Assembly (NCBI GenBank): GCA_018669475.1
Contig: JABHCC010000032.1
Span: 310,753-374,752, forward strand
Source of the DNA: Bacteroidota bacterium
GTDB taxonomy: Bacteria > Bacteroidota > Bacteroidia > Bacteroidales > UBA12481
Direction: 5' to 3'
DNA length: 64,000 nt
Shown piece by piece: positions 49,480 through 60,029 of the stretch. How positions within the stretch are numbered: the stretch's first letter is position 1; the number at the start of each line of letters is the position of its first letter. Below the pieces are notes generated by a model. It was not told where the DNA came from. It worked only from the letters and a program-made list of their open reading frames with translations, and did not search any database. Both the position numbers and the translations under genes were made by a program.

Positions 49480-50194
49480 ACTCTATTTCTTTGAGATCAA
49501 ATGATTGCTCCTCCCCTGATTTCAATTTAAGAATCAGGTGTCCGTATTCATTCACATTCACAATTTTAGCCTCAACCCATTTCCCCTTTATACGGTAAGG
49601 TGCAAACTCCTTATACCTATATAACTTATTAATATAGTGACCATTAATAAACTGGTTTTCTCCTCTTTCCAGATGGCTATACCAAGGCATAAAAACATCC
49701 AGGAACAGATTAATCATTTCCTCAAGATCATATTGGATTTCTGTTATTTGAGACAGGGAAACCGGATTTGGGAGTTTGGCATCAAATTTCAGCTGATTGA
49801 TATTTATGCCGACTCCAATTATTGAATTGGATACCATCTCTCCCTCAATGTCATTCTCTATCAAAATACCTCCGGCTTTCTTATCATCAATATACAGGTC
49901 ATTGGGCCATTTTATCCTTACATCTGGCAAGAACAATTCAAGAAAATCACAAGCTGCAAGGGAAATGACTTTTGAGAGCATAAATTGCTCTCTTGCCCGA
50001 AGATATTTAGGGTACACAACTAAGCTACCGGTTATATTAGCCCCAGTCTGACTTAACCAGCAATTATCAGACTGCCCCTTCCCTTTGAACTGATTATCAG
50101 TATATATCCAGAGTTCTTCATCAGGATACTCAGGCTTCATAAATCTGGCCCTTTCATTTGTTGATGGCAATTCACTAAAAAAGAAGTTTCTCAC
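49466..50194 (-). CDS. birA: Biotin--[acetyl-CoA-carboxylase] ligase
   Basis: STNERA, DNQFKGKGQSDNCWLSQTGANITGSLVV, IKWPNDLYIDDKKAGGILIEN; GTG start. Confidence 0.92.
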   Translation of the reverse strand: MRNFFFSELPSTNERARFMKPEYPDEELWIYTDNQFKGKGQSDNCWLSQTGANITGSLVVYPKYLRAREQFMLSKVISLAACDFLELFLPDVRIKWPNDLYIDDKKAGGILIENDIEGEMVSNSIIGVGININQLKFDAKLPNPVSLSQITEIQYDLEEMINLFLDVFMPWYSHLERGENQFINGHYINKLYRYKEFAPYRIKGKWVEAKIVNVNEYGHLILKLKSGEEQSFDLKEIEFILD

Positions 50195-50263
50195 AATGTA
50201 ATATGTATGGGATTAACTAAATTTACAGCTTACCAAAAATAATACTTCTGCTGATAAAGAACT

Positions 50264-50635
50264 ATGCAAGATTCACAAAACAAAAAGGAGTTACAAGAAA
50301 TTCTTGACATCATTATTGAAGCTATCAGAAATACTATGGGCCAGGACATCATGGATATTAATCTGACAAAATTGGATACCATAATTGCACGTCACTTCGT
50401 CATATGCCATGCAGAATCATTCAAACAGGTCAGGTCAATTGCTGAAGAAATTGAAGATCAACTTGTTTCGCAGCGAAAAACGAAGCCTTACCATAAGGAA
50501 GGAATGCAAAACTCCATTTGGATTTTACTGGATTATCAGGATATCATTGTTCATATTTTTCAGCATGATTACCGGTCTTTTTACCGACTCGAAGAGCTTT
50601 GGGCTGATGGAGTTACAACAAAATATGACTCCTGA
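50264..50635 (+). CDS. rsfS: Ribosome silencing factor RsfS
   Basis: ARHFVICHAESFKQVRSIAEEIEDQL...WILLDYQDIIVHIFQHDYRSFYRLEELWAD. Confidence 0.95.
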   Translation: MQDSQNKKELQEILDIIIEAIRNTMGQDIMDINLTKLDTIIARHFVICHAESFKQVRSIAEEIEDQLVSQRKTKPYHKEGMQNSIWILLDYQDIIVHIFQHDYRSFYRLEELWADGVTTKYDS

Positions 50636-50723
50636 TGTTAGTTTTGTTTATGTCAGATGCAATTTTTGGTATAAGAATTGACATACATAGTTAATTACAA
50701 GTGATTGAACGGAAACTGAAATA

Positions 50724-52871
50724 ATGGCAGATAAAAAATCTCAAAATACACGCCCGACTTTTAATCCCAAAAGGAAACTGGGTGATTCTCAAAAAAATAA
50801 AAAGAAATTCAATGTTTATTGGGTTTACGGGATAATCTTCGTCTTTTTCGTAGCATTTAATATTTTGAATGGACGAAATAAGGCAACTGAAATAACCAGC
50901 AGGCAGTTTGAGGAAGACATGCTGAAGCGGGGTGACGTTGCAAAAGTTGTGGTAGTGAACCGGGAATTGGTTGAGATTACCATCAAGGATGATCGCCTTT
51001 CTGATGCCAGATATGCAAATCTGCTCAACACAGGTTTCTCAACTGCTCCAAAAAAAGGTCCTCATTTCTATTTTCAAATTGCCTCAATTGACATATTTGA
51101 CAAGAACTTCTATCAAGCTCAGAAGGATTTATCAGATACCGACCAGATCAGCTATTCTGTATCCACCCGAAAAGACTATTTCATGGAGATCCTTGGATGG
51201 ATCATCCCAATTGGATTATTAGTCGTTGTGTGGCTGTTCCTTTTCCGACGTATGAGTGGTGGCGGAGGTGGTGCCGGCGGTGCCGGGAATATTTTCTCAG
51301 TGGGTAAAAGCAAGGCGAAAATTTTCAATAAGGAGGAATCGAACATTACGGTATCTTTCAAAGACGTTGCCGGATTACAAGAAGCCAAAGTAGAGGTAAT
51401 GGAAATTGTTGACTTTCTGAAAAGCCCGCAAAAATACACCAAATTGGGTGGAAAAATCCCCAAGGGTGCACTTCTCGTTGGCCCTCCCGGTACTGGTAAA
51501 ACATTATTGGCAAAAGCTGTTGCCGGTGAAGCAAATGTCCCATTTTTCTCTATGTCAGGATCTGATTTTGTAGAGATGTTTGTAGGTGTTGGAGCCTCCC
51601 GTGTTCGTGATCTTTTCAAGCAGGCCAAGGAAAAAGCTCCTTGTATAGTATTTATTGATGAGATTGATGCAATTGGACGTGCCCGTGGAAGAAATCCAAA
51701 TTATGGCTCAAATGATGAACGTGAAAACACTCTGAATCAGTTGTTGACTGAGATGGATGGTTTTGATTCTAATTCAGGAGTAATTATTCTGGCTGCTACA
51801 AACCGGGCTGATGTCCTTGACAAAGCTCTGATGAGAGCCGGTCGTTTTGACCGTCAGATTCATGTTGAGCTACCTGACTTAAATGAGAGAGCTGATATTT
51901 TTAAGGTCCACCTTAAAAACGTTAAATACGATCCTGATCTTGATATCGCCTTTTTTGCAAAACAAACTCCTGGTTTCAGTGGTGCTGATATTGCCAATGT
52001 TTGTAATGAATCCGCATTGATCGCTGCAAGGAAAGAGAAGAAGATGGTTGAGCGTCAGGATTTTCTTGATGCTGTTGACCGCATTATTGGTGGTCTGGAA
52101 AAGAAAAACAAATTAATCACACCCATTGAGAAAAAAGCTGTGGCATACCATGAAGCTGGTCATGCTACTGTGAGCTGGTTGCTGGAGCATGCCCATCCAT
52201 TGGTAAAGGTGACCATTGTACCCAGAGGAAAAGCTTTGGGAGCAGCCTGGTACCTTCCTGAAGAAAGGCAACTCACTACAACGGAGCAAATTGAAGATGA
52301 GATTGCTGCAGCTCTTGGTGGTCGTGCTGCTGAAGAACTGACTTTTGGACAAATATCCACCGGTGCATTAAATGACCTTGAGAAAGCTACCAAGCAGGCA
52401 TTCGCCATGGTCAGCTATTTTGGAATGTCAGAAAAAATAGGAAATATTAGCTTCTATGACTCAACAGGTCAGTCAGAATACTCTTTCAATAAGCCATATA
52501 GCGAAAAAACAGCTGAACTTATTGACCATGAAACCAAAGAAATCATCAATAAAGCCTATGCTGTTGCCAAAGACATTCTGGTAAAATATAAAGATCAGCA
52601 TATAAAACTTGCAGAATTACTACTTGAGAAAGAAGTAATATTCGCTGAGGACCTGGAAAAGATTTTTGGCCCCAGTAAAAACCAGAGTTCTGAATTGTTA
52701 GCTATGACCGAATCAGTTAAGGTTACCAAGAAGCCAGCAAAAAGGAAAAAGAAGGAAGAAGTTCTTGCAAAAACATATGCAAAAGACGAAAAGAAGAAAG
52801 TTGCTCCAAAGAAGCCAAAGCCTGTTAAAAAAGCAGAAATAAAAGACAAAGAAAAACCAGAAGATGCCTGA
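50724..52871 (+). CDS. ftsH: ATP-dependent zinc metalloprotease FtsH
   Basis: [52 protein letters not shown] zinc motif; Lys-rich C-terminal tail. Confidence 0.98.
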   Translation: MADKKSQNTRPTFNPKRKLGDSQKNKKKFNVYWVYGIIFVFFVAFNILNGRNKATEITSRQFEEDMLKRGDVAKVVVVNRELVEITIKDDRLSDARYANLLNTGFSTAPKKGPHFYFQIASIDIFDKNFYQAQKDLSDTDQISYSVSTRKDYFMEILGWIIPIGLLVVVWLFLFRRMSGGGGGAGGAGNIFSVGKSKAKIFNKEESNITVSFKDVAGLQEAKVEVMEIVDFLKSPQKYTKLGGKIPKGALLVGPPGTGKTLLAKAVAGEANVPFFSMSGSDFVEMFVGVGASRVRDLFKQAKEKAPCIVFIDEIDAIGRARGRNPNYGSNDERENTLNQLLTEMDGFDSNSGVIILAATNRADVLDKALMRAGRFDRQIHVELPDLNERADIFKVHLKNVKYDPDLDIAFFAKQTPGFSGADIANVCNESALIAARKEKKMVERQDFLDAVDRIIGGLEKKNKLITPIEKKAVAYHEAGHATVSWLLEHAHPLVKVTIVPRGKALGAAWYLPEERQLTTTEQIEDEIAAALGGRAAEELTFGQISTGALNDLEKATKQAFAMVSYFGMSEKIGNISFYDSTGQSEYSFNKPYSEKTAELIDHETKEIINKAYAVAKDILVKYKDQHIKLAELLLEKEVIFAEDLEKIFGPSKNQSSELLAMTESVKVTKKPAKRKKKEEVLAKTYAKDEKKKVAPKKPKPVKKAEIKDKEKPEDA

Positions 52872-53514
52872 ACCCAATCCTGGTAAAGATATTATTCAAA
52901 ATATTCGTAAGACCCTGAAAGGCCGTGTGGATAATGTAATTGGTAATGCTTTCAAACCAGAGATAAACTCAGCAGATTATCTTCCTGAATTTGATGACTT
53001 ACCAGAACTCATTTTTGCCAGAAATCTGGTTCGTGTGGGTGGCAAATTCTCTTTTTGTCTCGATAAAAAAGAATTACTAGCAGGCTTGGCAGATTTATAC
53101 CAGGAAAAAAAATGGGAAGCCATTTATACTCCTGAACAAAGTATAAAAGTTCTTCTTGACATGGCTGGGATACCCAATTATTCTGACATGCACAGAATAA
53201 AAGAAATGGATGCAGCTGTATCAGCTTGTGAATATCTAATTGCACGAACCGGCTCAGTTATGGTTTCGTCAGCTCAAATAAAAGAAAGAAGAATGCTGGG
53301 TTTTGCACCTATTCATATCGTTATTGCCTACACCTCGCAGCTTGTAAATGAAATAAAAGATGGTATTATTGGTATCAGAGAGAACTATATAAAGATGCCA
53401 TCTATGGTGAGTACTATCACTGGACCAAGCCGAACAGCTGATATTGAAAAAACTCTTGTTCAGGGCATGCACGGACCTGAAGAATTATATGTATTTTTGG
53501 TCAACGACAAATAG
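52864..53514 (+). CDS. LUD (LutC/YkgG-like) domain protein
   Basis: DAAVSACEYLIARTGSVMVSSAQ...PIHIVIAYTSQLV...MVSTITGPSRTADIEKTLVQGMHGPEELYVFLV; 8-bp overlap with ftsH. Confidence 0.85.
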   Translation: MPEPNPGKDIIQNIRKTLKGRVDNVIGNAFKPEINSADYLPEFDDLPELIFARNLVRVGGKFSFCLDKKELLAGLADLYQEKKWEAIYTPEQSIKVLLDMAGIPNYSDMHRIKEMDAAVSACEYLIARTGSVMVSSAQIKERRMLGFAPIHIVIAYTSQLVNEIKDGIIGIRENYIKMPSMVSTITGPSRTADIEKTLVQGMHGPEELYVFLVNDK

Positions 53515-53519
53515 CTCTT

Positions 53520-53726
53520 ATGGAAAAAGATTGGATAATAGTTTACACTCTGGATAAATCATACAAAGCAGATCTTGCAATTGAAATCCTTGCAGAAAAC
53601 TCCATACACGGAGTAATTATGAATAAAAAAGATAGCAGTTATAAATCATTTGGGGAATTTGAGATATACGTGAACAAGGCGGATGCCGAGAAAGCACGTG
53701 AATTATTGCAAATTTCAAAGATTTGA
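53520..53726 (+). CDS. DUF2007-like small protein
   Basis: 68 aa: VYTLDKSYKADLAIEILAENSIHGVIMNKKDSSYKSFGEFEIYVNKADAEKARELL. Confidence 0.75.
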   Translation: MEKDWIIVYTLDKSYKADLAIEILAENSIHGVIMNKKDSSYKSFGEFEIYVNKADAEKARELLQISKI

Positions 53727-54538
53727 AAGAGCTGCTAACCAGATCTGTAACTGGATTTATCTATGCAGCAACATTGCTGGGATCTGTATTAATCGGATCC
53801 TGGACCTTTTTTGCGGTCTACCTGATTTTGTGCGGACTTGCATTGCATGAATATCTCATTTTAGCTAAGCGTGAAGGCAGTAAACCTGCAATGGTGCTGG
53901 CCATCGTTTTAGGTATATGGCCCTTACTCAACAGCTTTCTTGTGCATCAATTCCAAATTAGCGGAACTTTGTATGCAGGAATTGCAGTTCTTTTATTGGC
54001 ACTCTTCATAGTTGAGCTGATAAGAAATACAGGAAAACCTTTTGTCAATATTGCCGCATCTACACTTGGTTTATTTTATATTGGTATTCCTTTCGGACTA
54101 CTTTCAGAACTAGCCCACTCGCCATACAAAGACGGTTTTGCACCTGAATTAATCGCATTCCTTCTCCTGATACTTTGGATCTTTGACACCGGAGCTTATC
54201 TCACCGGTAGTCTTATTGGGAGAACTCCTCTGTTCAAGCGAATTTCACCAAAGAAAACCTGGGAAGGATTTTTGGGTGGTTTAGTATTAGGCTCGGTAGC
54301 TATCTTCATATTATCAAAAATTATTGATCTCGTTCCACCAGGACATCTCTGGTTGTATGGTATGGCAATAATGATATTTGGCACTTTAGGCGACTTAATA
54401 GAGTCAATGTGGAAACGTTCTCTGGGTGTAAAAGACAGTGGCAATGCTCTGCCAGGACATGGAGGTTGGCTTGACCGTTTAGACAGTTTGCTTTTAGCAA
54501 TTCCTGCCCTATATTTATGCCTCTTAATTCTGGGCTAA
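53723..54538 (+). CDS. cdsA: Phosphatidate cytidylyltransferase (TTG start, TTGA overlap)
   Basis: C-terminal signature SPKKTWEGFLGGLVLGS...GTLGDLIESMWKRSLGVKDSGNALPGHGGWLDRLDSLL. Confidence 0.95.
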   Translation: MKELLTRSVTGFIYAATLLGSVLIGSWTFFAVYLILCGLALHEYLILAKREGSKPAMVLAIVLGIWPLLNSFLVHQFQISGTLYAGIAVLLLALFIVELIRNTGKPFVNIAASTLGLFYIGIPFGLLSELAHSPYKDGFAPELIAFLLLILWIFDTGAYLTGSLIGRTPLFKRISPKKTWEGFLGGLVLGSVAIFILSKIIDLVPPGHLWLYGMAIMIFGTLGDLIESMWKRSLGVKDSGNALPGHGGWLDRLDSLLLAIPALYLCLLILG

Positions 54539-54542
54539 AAAC

Positions 54543-55199
54543 ATGCAAATTCATAAGGAAGGTTTTCATACTATTACCTGGATGTTTATCCTTGCTGGCT
54601 TAACAACAACTCTTCTGTGGCATTATCTGGACAACACTCTCATATCAGCTCTCATATCTCTTCCGATATGGGCCGGATGGGTTTTTATTCTTAGATTCTT
54701 CAGAAATCCCAATCGACCTGTGATCGAAAACAATAATGATCTGCTGGCGCCGGCTGATGGATTAATAGTTGAAGTAAGGGAGCATAATGAAACAGAGTTT
54801 TTTAATAAGCAGGTCACAAAGATCTCAATATTCATGTCAGGTTATGACATTCATGTGAACTGGATTCCTATCAGCGGACAGGTTACTTATTTCAAATACC
54901 ATCCTGGGAAAAAACTGTTCGCTCGTCATCCCAAATCATCCGAAGAGAACGAAAGAACCACGCTTGCAATTGAAAATTCTGCTGACAAATCAGTGCTTGT
55001 TAAGCAAATAGCAGGTCTTATGGCACGAAGAGTAGTTGCCTATATCAAGGCAGGTGATGAAGTAAAACAGGGTCAGGAAATGGGATTTATTAAATTCGGT
55101 TCCCGAGTAGAGTTATTCCTGCCGGATGGTTTTCAGGTCATGGTTAAACCCGGACAACGTGTGATCGGAACTAAAACAAGATTGGCGATTTGGGCCTAA
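54543..55199 (+). CDS. psd: Phosphatidylserine decarboxylase (archaetidylserine-decarboxylase-like short form)
   Basis: RFFRNPNRPVIENNNDLLAPADGLIVEV...ISIFMSGYDIHVNWIPISGQV...KFGSRVELFLP. Confidence 0.93.
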   Translation: MQIHKEGFHTITWMFILAGLTTTLLWHYLDNTLISALISLPIWAGWVFILRFFRNPNRPVIENNNDLLAPADGLIVEVREHNETEFFNKQVTKISIFMSGYDIHVNWIPISGQVTYFKYHPGKKLFARHPKSSEENERTTLAIENSADKSVLVKQIAGLMARRVVAYIKAGDEVKQGQEMGFIKFGSRVELFLPDGFQVMVKPGQRVIGTKTRLAIWA

Positions 55200-55303
55200 A
55201 CTTGTTAAAAAACTCTTAACATTCTACCTTTTAACTTTTCCTTAACAAACCTAATCAGCAAAACTACGTTTATTGCTTACAGAATAATTAATAAAAAAAC
55301 ATT

Positions 55304-55633
55304 ATGAAAAAAGTAGTTGCCCTTTTTGCACTCATTGCCTTTGCTGGCATCTTAACTGCACCTGCAGTAGCCGTAGTTGAAAAATCTAATCAAGTAGTTA
55401 TTGAGCAGTCAATCGACAATCAATTCGACCTTGATAAAGACAAGGACAAGGACAAAGACAAAAAGAAGAAGAAGAAAGCTAAAAAGACTGCAGTAAAAAA
55501 ATCTAAGAAAGCTGAAGCCAAGTCTGGTGAAGAATGTGGCGAGTCATGCGGAGAATCAAAAACAGGTTCATGCTGTAGCGAAGCAGAAAAGAAGACTGAA
55601 AAAAGTTCTTGCTGCGAAGGAGAAGGCAAATAA
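55304..55633 (+). CDS. Small secreted Asp/Lys-repeat, Cys-rich protein
   Basis: Signal peptide MKKVVALFALIAFAGILTAPAVAV; DKDKDKDKDKKKKKKAKK; EECGESCGESKTGSCCSEAEKKTEKSSCCEGEGK; followed by a terminator. Confidence 0.75.
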   Translation: MKKVVALFALIAFAGILTAPAVAVVEKSNQVVIEQSIDNQFDLDKDKDKDKDKKKKKKAKKTAVKKSKKAEAKSGEECGESCGESKTGSCCSEAEKKTEKSSCCEGEGK

Positions 55634-55651
55634 TAAGTTAGTTTGTATATT

Positions 55652-55688
55652 CAAAAAGCCGTCACGGATTATCGTGGCGGTTTTTTTT
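55652..55688. terminator. Terminator after the small Cys-rich gene
   Basis: AAAAAGCCGTCACG-GATTAT-CGTGGCGGTTTTTTTTT inverted repeat with T-tract. Confidence 0.75.
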
Positions 55689-56767
55689 TACCATGCCATG
55701 TGTAAGGACAGAATATTTGAGTACTGGGCTATTGCCAAATCTCCTAAATCTGTAATGGCATAATTGAATCTGATATTCTTAAACCTGACACCCAATCCCA
55801 AGGCAGGTTGCAAATTGAGTTCATTCTTACCCTCAAAGCCTTTGATCCATTGAAACTGACCAACTCCTAGACGAAGAGCCAGCCAATCCTTATATACCCA
55901 CTCAGTACCCAGATAGGGATCTATGCCCGTAAAACCCATCGAAAGCAGTACAGGACGCTTACCATCCATAGTAAAATGCAGATCAAGATCAGCAGAGGCT
56001 GAAAAATCTGAATTTATTTTGAAACTTTTACCAGCAGCCATAATCAATCGTGGCATAGTTAATTCCAACGAATTCTCCGGAATTTCATTTCCCGTCAGCA
56101 GGAAAACATCTACAAGTTTCTCTGTATTATAGCTCCAGGCATTGAATGTTGAGGTGACATCGCGTGCTACCAGGGCCAGGTTCCATCCATTAATGGTATA
56201 GCTTGCCGCAGCATCCAGACCAAAACCCCATGCATTGGCAAAATCACCAGTCCTACGATAGATTATCTTCACATTTCCTCCAACAGACAAACCCTCAACT
56301 GGCATTTTTCTGGAATAAGAGAATAATACCGCCATATCAGAGGCTGAAAAAGTACGAATTCTATCATAACGGATATTTCCGTCAGCATCAATTAACTCAA
56401 GTGTATTTGGAATATCATCAACACCAAAACGGATAAACGACAAAGCAGCAACACTTTCATTATCGATACGATATGCAGCCGAGGCGTAATCATATTTAGC
56501 CAGACCAGCAAAATATTCTGCATGCATCAGTCCTACATCCATAGTGGTAGATAGTCCCTGCAGATTGGCAGGATTCCAATAACCAGCACTAGCATCGTTA
56601 ACCAATGCAACACCAGCTCCTCCCATTCCCATTATCCGGGCGTTAACACCAATATGTAAAAACTCATTGCTATATTTAACCTGGCTCATTGCTGAGCTCA
56701 GGGAAACCAGCAGAAATACTACTCCAAAAACAATCCGCCTCATACAATTTTTGTCATTCATTACCAT
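55688..56767 (-). CDS. PorV/PorQ family outer-membrane beta-barrel-like protein
   Basis: SNEFLHIGVNARIMGMGGAGVALVNDASAGYWNPANLQGL; barrel-like alternation. Confidence 0.8.
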   Translation of the reverse strand: MVMNDKNCMRRIVFGVVFLLVSLSSAMSQVKYSNEFLHIGVNARIMGMGGAGVALVNDASAGYWNPANLQGLSTTMDVGLMHAEYFAGLAKYDYASAAYRIDNESVAALSFIRFGVDDIPNTLELIDADGNIRYDRIRTFSASDMAVLFSYSRKMPVEGLSVGGNVKIIYRRTGDFANAWGFGLDAAASYTINGWNLALVARDVTSTFNAWSYNTEKLVDVFLLTGNEIPENSLELTMPRLIMAAGKSFKINSDFSASADLDLHFTMDGKRPVLLSMGFTGIDPYLGTEWVYKDWLALRLGVGQFQWIKGFEGKNELNLQPALGLGVRFKNIRFNYAITDLGDLAIAQYSNILSLHMAW

Positions 56768-56844
56768 TGCAATATAACCAAACTCTCATTTTTAACTATT
56801 TTTATAGCTAAATATTGCCATATTTGGCGTTAAAATTGCGCAAA

Positions 56845-57588
56845 ATGAACATGGTTAAACAAATACCCAATTTTCTCACCTTATGTAATCTGTTTTGCGG
56901 AAGTCTGTCAATATTACTTGCTTTTAATGACAAGCTCTGGACAAGCGCCATTGTTTTGTTAGTTGCATTCCATGCTGACATCTTTGATGGTTTTACAGCA
57001 CGCATGCTCAAAGCCCAGACAAAAATTGGCAAAGAACTGGATTCATTAGCTGATATGGTCTCTTTTGGCCTGGCACCAGCAGTCATCCTTCATGTTATGC
57101 TGCTTAACCAGTCAGGTCAGGATAGTTTTAGTTTCCAGACAGACTTTAATATATGGTTCCCCCTGCTGATCCCCTTTTTAATGACAATTTTTGCTGCACT
57201 AAGGTTAGCAAAATTCAATATTGATGAACGTCAGTCTGAAGTTTTCATCGGCTTGCCTACCCCCGCAAATGCCTTAATGGTTTTAAGTTTGCCATTAATT
57301 GCACACAGCCAGGCAGATTCATTTTTAATAACTTGGTTCAGCAACACCTGGGTCATAGTGGCTTATGCTATTACGGTAAGTGTATTAATGATAGCCCCTG
57401 TGTACCTGTATAGTCTTAAACTAAAAGGATTCAATTTCAGACTTAATAAATACAGATATTTCTTTGCCCTTATGTGTGTCATTATCCTGATCACATTGAG
57501 ACATACCGGATTATTCCTGATTATTGTCTTATATTTTGCTTATGGGGCAATTCTGGGCTGGCTTCAGAAACAAGGCAAAATCACTTAG
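56845..57588 (+). CDS. pssA: CDP-diacylglycerol--serine O-phosphatidyltransferase
   Basis: MNMVKQIPNFLTLCNLFCGSLSILLAF...HADIFDGFTARMLKAQTKIGKELDSLADMVSFGLAPAVI (CDP-OH-P transferase motif). Track start 56815 is TTG; ATG at 56845 or 56851. Confidence 0.93.
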   Translation: MNMVKQIPNFLTLCNLFCGSLSILLAFNDKLWTSAIVLLVAFHADIFDGFTARMLKAQTKIGKELDSLADMVSFGLAPAVILHVMLLNQSGQDSFSFQTDFNIWFPLLIPFLMTIFAALRLAKFNIDERQSEVFIGLPTPANALMVLSLPLIAHSQADSFLITWFSNTWVIVAYAITVSVLMIAPVYLYSLKLKGFNFRLNKYRYFFALMCVIILITLRHTGLFLIIVLYFAYGAILGWLQKQGKIT

Positions 57589-58771
57589 GCCTCACTGGTT
57601 GTAACCAGGCCATTTCCACATCTCCTTCAGCATAAGGATTCTCCTTTTTTCTGGTAGAAGTGATTCTGGCTCTTACAAATATCTCGTCACCTGAGAATTT
57701 ATATCTTGCCTTTGCTCCATTTACAGTAGCAAGAGTTTTTGCATTCTCTTCGCCTTTCAATAAACCAATAAACTCAATCTTATATTCAACTTCAGGAGCA
57801 GGTATAAGCGAAACCACATATTTTCTGCTACTCACATTGAAATCTTTCAGCTCCACTCCGGTAGAGAAATAGTAATCTCCCTCCATCATAGATTTATATA
57901 ATGACTCTGAATCTAAGCTTTCTGCACGAATCATACTCCACCCCCGCCCCGGATTGGCACGTCCTATTCTGAACTCATGATAATGATGCACATCGTCGTT
58001 AGCCACCCCATAAAGAAGATCCTGTCCCTTCTCAGCCCTGATCTTATTCACCTGATCCCAAATCTCTTCAGTACCAGGATTATCCTCATTTCCATAATTA
58101 TTCACACTGGGATGACCATTGTAAACCTCAAAAAACCATGCTCCAGAAGCAGCAATATCCTCTGCTGTCATCGCCCAACCAAAATTTGGATGGTTTACAA
58201 TAATCCAGTTGGGGTGACCATCCTTTGCAAGAGCCTTTTCAATCGCCAGAACATTATTCCTCAGGCATTCCTTAACGGTTTCACCACCTGCCGGATGAAC
58301 GAGAGTGCTAATATCTACTCCATTCAGATGAACAGGCTTTTTTTCTGAGGCATCAGATATTTCTTCTCCTGACAACAATAGAAATTCACCAGGCACTTCA
58401 AATTCAGATCGATACTCTTTAAGTGTTCTTAATCTGACATGAAGCTGATCATTTTCAGTTTTGGTATCGAGACCCACACCTCCAAAATGCTCAAGATACT
58501 TATCGTATGTTTCTCTTATTGATTTATTTCTGTCGGCATTGATCCACTTTTCCCCCTCCTGAAGAATATTATGATCAGTTACCAGTAGAAAATTATAGCC
58601 ATTCTTCTTAAACCAGTATGCTACCTCCTCAGGAAAAGTATTCCCATCACTCCAGAATGAGTGTGTATGCATATTGCCTTTCCAGAATTGTTTCTTTGGT
58701 CCCGGACTCCAGGCCAGGGAAATGACTAAAAGAAATACACTCATTGATAGATAAATACTTGCTTTTTGCAT
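57581..58771 (-). CDS. Secreted PHP-domain metal-dependent phosphoesterase-like protein
   Basis: GNMHTHSFWSDGNTFPEEVAYWFKKNGYNFLLVTDHN; signal peptide. Confidence 0.8.
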   Translation of the reverse strand: MQKASIYLSMSVFLLVISLAWSPGPKKQFWKGNMHTHSFWSDGNTFPEEVAYWFKKNGYNFLLVTDHNILQEGEKWINADRNKSIRETYDKYLEHFGGVGLDTKTENDQLHVRLRTLKEYRSEFEVPGEFLLLSGEEISDASEKKPVHLNGVDISTLVHPAGGETVKECLRNNVLAIEKALAKDGHPNWIIVNHPNFGWAMTAEDIAASGAWFFEVYNGHPSVNNYGNEDNPGTEEIWDQVNKIRAEKGQDLLYGVANDDVHHYHEFRIGRANPGRGWSMIRAESLDSESLYKSMMEGDYYFSTGVELKDFNVSSRKYVVSLIPAPEVEYKIEFIGLLKGEENAKTLATVNGAKARYKFSGDEIFVRARITSTRKKENPYAEGDVEMAWLQPVRPK

Positions 58772-58775
58772 GATA

Positions 58776-59852
58776 TTAATGTTTACTTTGAATTCTTATC
58801 GACTCCTGATGAATCAAATCAAGGATTTTCTTAATGAATTTATCCCCAATGCCCAATTGTACTGCCATGGCAGTACGTGTTCTTAGCACTTCAGTCCATC
58901 TTTCTAATTGTAATATAGCAACCTTATGATCTCTTTTATACCCTCCTATCTTATCTACCAGATCCATTCTCTGGGCCAGAAGCTCAAAAATTTGTGCATC
59001 AACACTGTCTATCTGATTTCTGTACTGGGTTAAAAGATCCTGAATTTCGCCTTGTTTAAAAGTGTTGGATCTAAGCACCAGATTATCCAGTAGAGTTGTA
59101 TAACTCTCAAAATTCAATTGCTGCTGGGCATCACTTAGTGCCACCTCAGGTTCCGGATGAACCTCTATCATGAGACCATCCATATGTAAATCCATGGCTC
59201 TTTGTGCAATACCAGGTACAATATCCTTAAGTCCGGCAATATGACTCGGATCGCAAACAAGAGGTAATCCAGGGCATCGAATCATCAGATCAATTGGGAT
59301 CTCCCATTTTGGTATATGTCTCAGATCAGATTTCTCAAAAGGATAAAAACCACGGTGGATGGCTGCGAGCTTTCTTACTCCTGCCTTATTAATTCGCTCC
59401 AGTGCACCCAGCCAGAGGCCCATATCAGGATGTAATGGATTCTTTACAAATACGGGAATATCTACTTCCTTCAAACGGCTTGCAATCTCCTCAATGGCAA
59501 AAGGATTGGTAGTAGTGCGGGCACCTATCCAAATCATATCAACGCCGGCCTCTAAAATACTGTCCAGGTGATCGGCCCTGGCCAGCTCGGTCATAATTTT
59601 TATGCCTGTCTCCTGCTTTACTTTTTTCAACCAGGGTAAGCCTTTTGCCCCTACCCCTTCAAAAGATCCGGGTCGTGTTCTGGGCTTCCACAAGCCGGCA
59701 CGAAAAACACTCACTTTTTTTGTTTCAACAAGATACTCTGCTGTTCGCAGCATTTGCTCCTCAGACTCAGCTGAGCAGGGACCTGCTATTAAAAGAGGGT
59801 ATTCCGAAAGTTCATTAAACCAGTCAAGATCAATATCTAAAGGATAATCCAT
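58776..59852 (-). CDS. Bifunctional DAHP synthase / chorismate mutase type II
   Basis: IAGPCSAESEEQMLRTAEYL, FRAGLWKPRTRPGSFEGVG, CDPSHIAG; C-terminal AroQ domain QIDSVDAQIFELLAQRMDLVDKIGGYKRDH. Confidence 0.93.
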   Translation of the reverse strand: MDYPLDIDLDWFNELSEYPLLIAGPCSAESEEQMLRTAEYLVETKKVSVFRAGLWKPRTRPGSFEGVGAKGLPWLKKVKQETGIKIMTELARADHLDSILEAGVDMIWIGARTTTNPFAIEEIASRLKEVDIPVFVKNPLHPDMGLWLGALERINKAGVRKLAAIHRGFYPFEKSDLRHIPKWEIPIDLMIRCPGLPLVCDPSHIAGLKDIVPGIAQRAMDLHMDGLMIEVHPEPEVALSDAQQQLNFESYTTLLDNLVLRSNTFKQGEIQDLLTQYRNQIDSVDAQIFELLAQRMDLVDKIGGYKRDHKVAILQLERWTEVLRTRTAMAVQLGIGDKFIKKILDLIHQESIRIQSKH

Positions 59853-60029
59853 GGCAATACTTAATCAATCAAAAGGAAATATATTTCCCGATTTCGCTTG
59901 GCTTTCAGCAATGTAAACTGTATTCCTCTGCAGCCAGCCTGATCAAAAGTCGTAATATTTCTTGAAATTATCCCTGTTTTTCCTCAGATAAAGATGCGTC
60001 AGTCATCTATTAAAACTGAATGATCATGA

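Noticed and set aside
56824-56840. Sigma54-like TTGGCGTTAAAATTGCG in front of pssA
   Set aside because: Spacing fits, but the predicted start would fall at or beyond the first ATG (56845); more likely chance.
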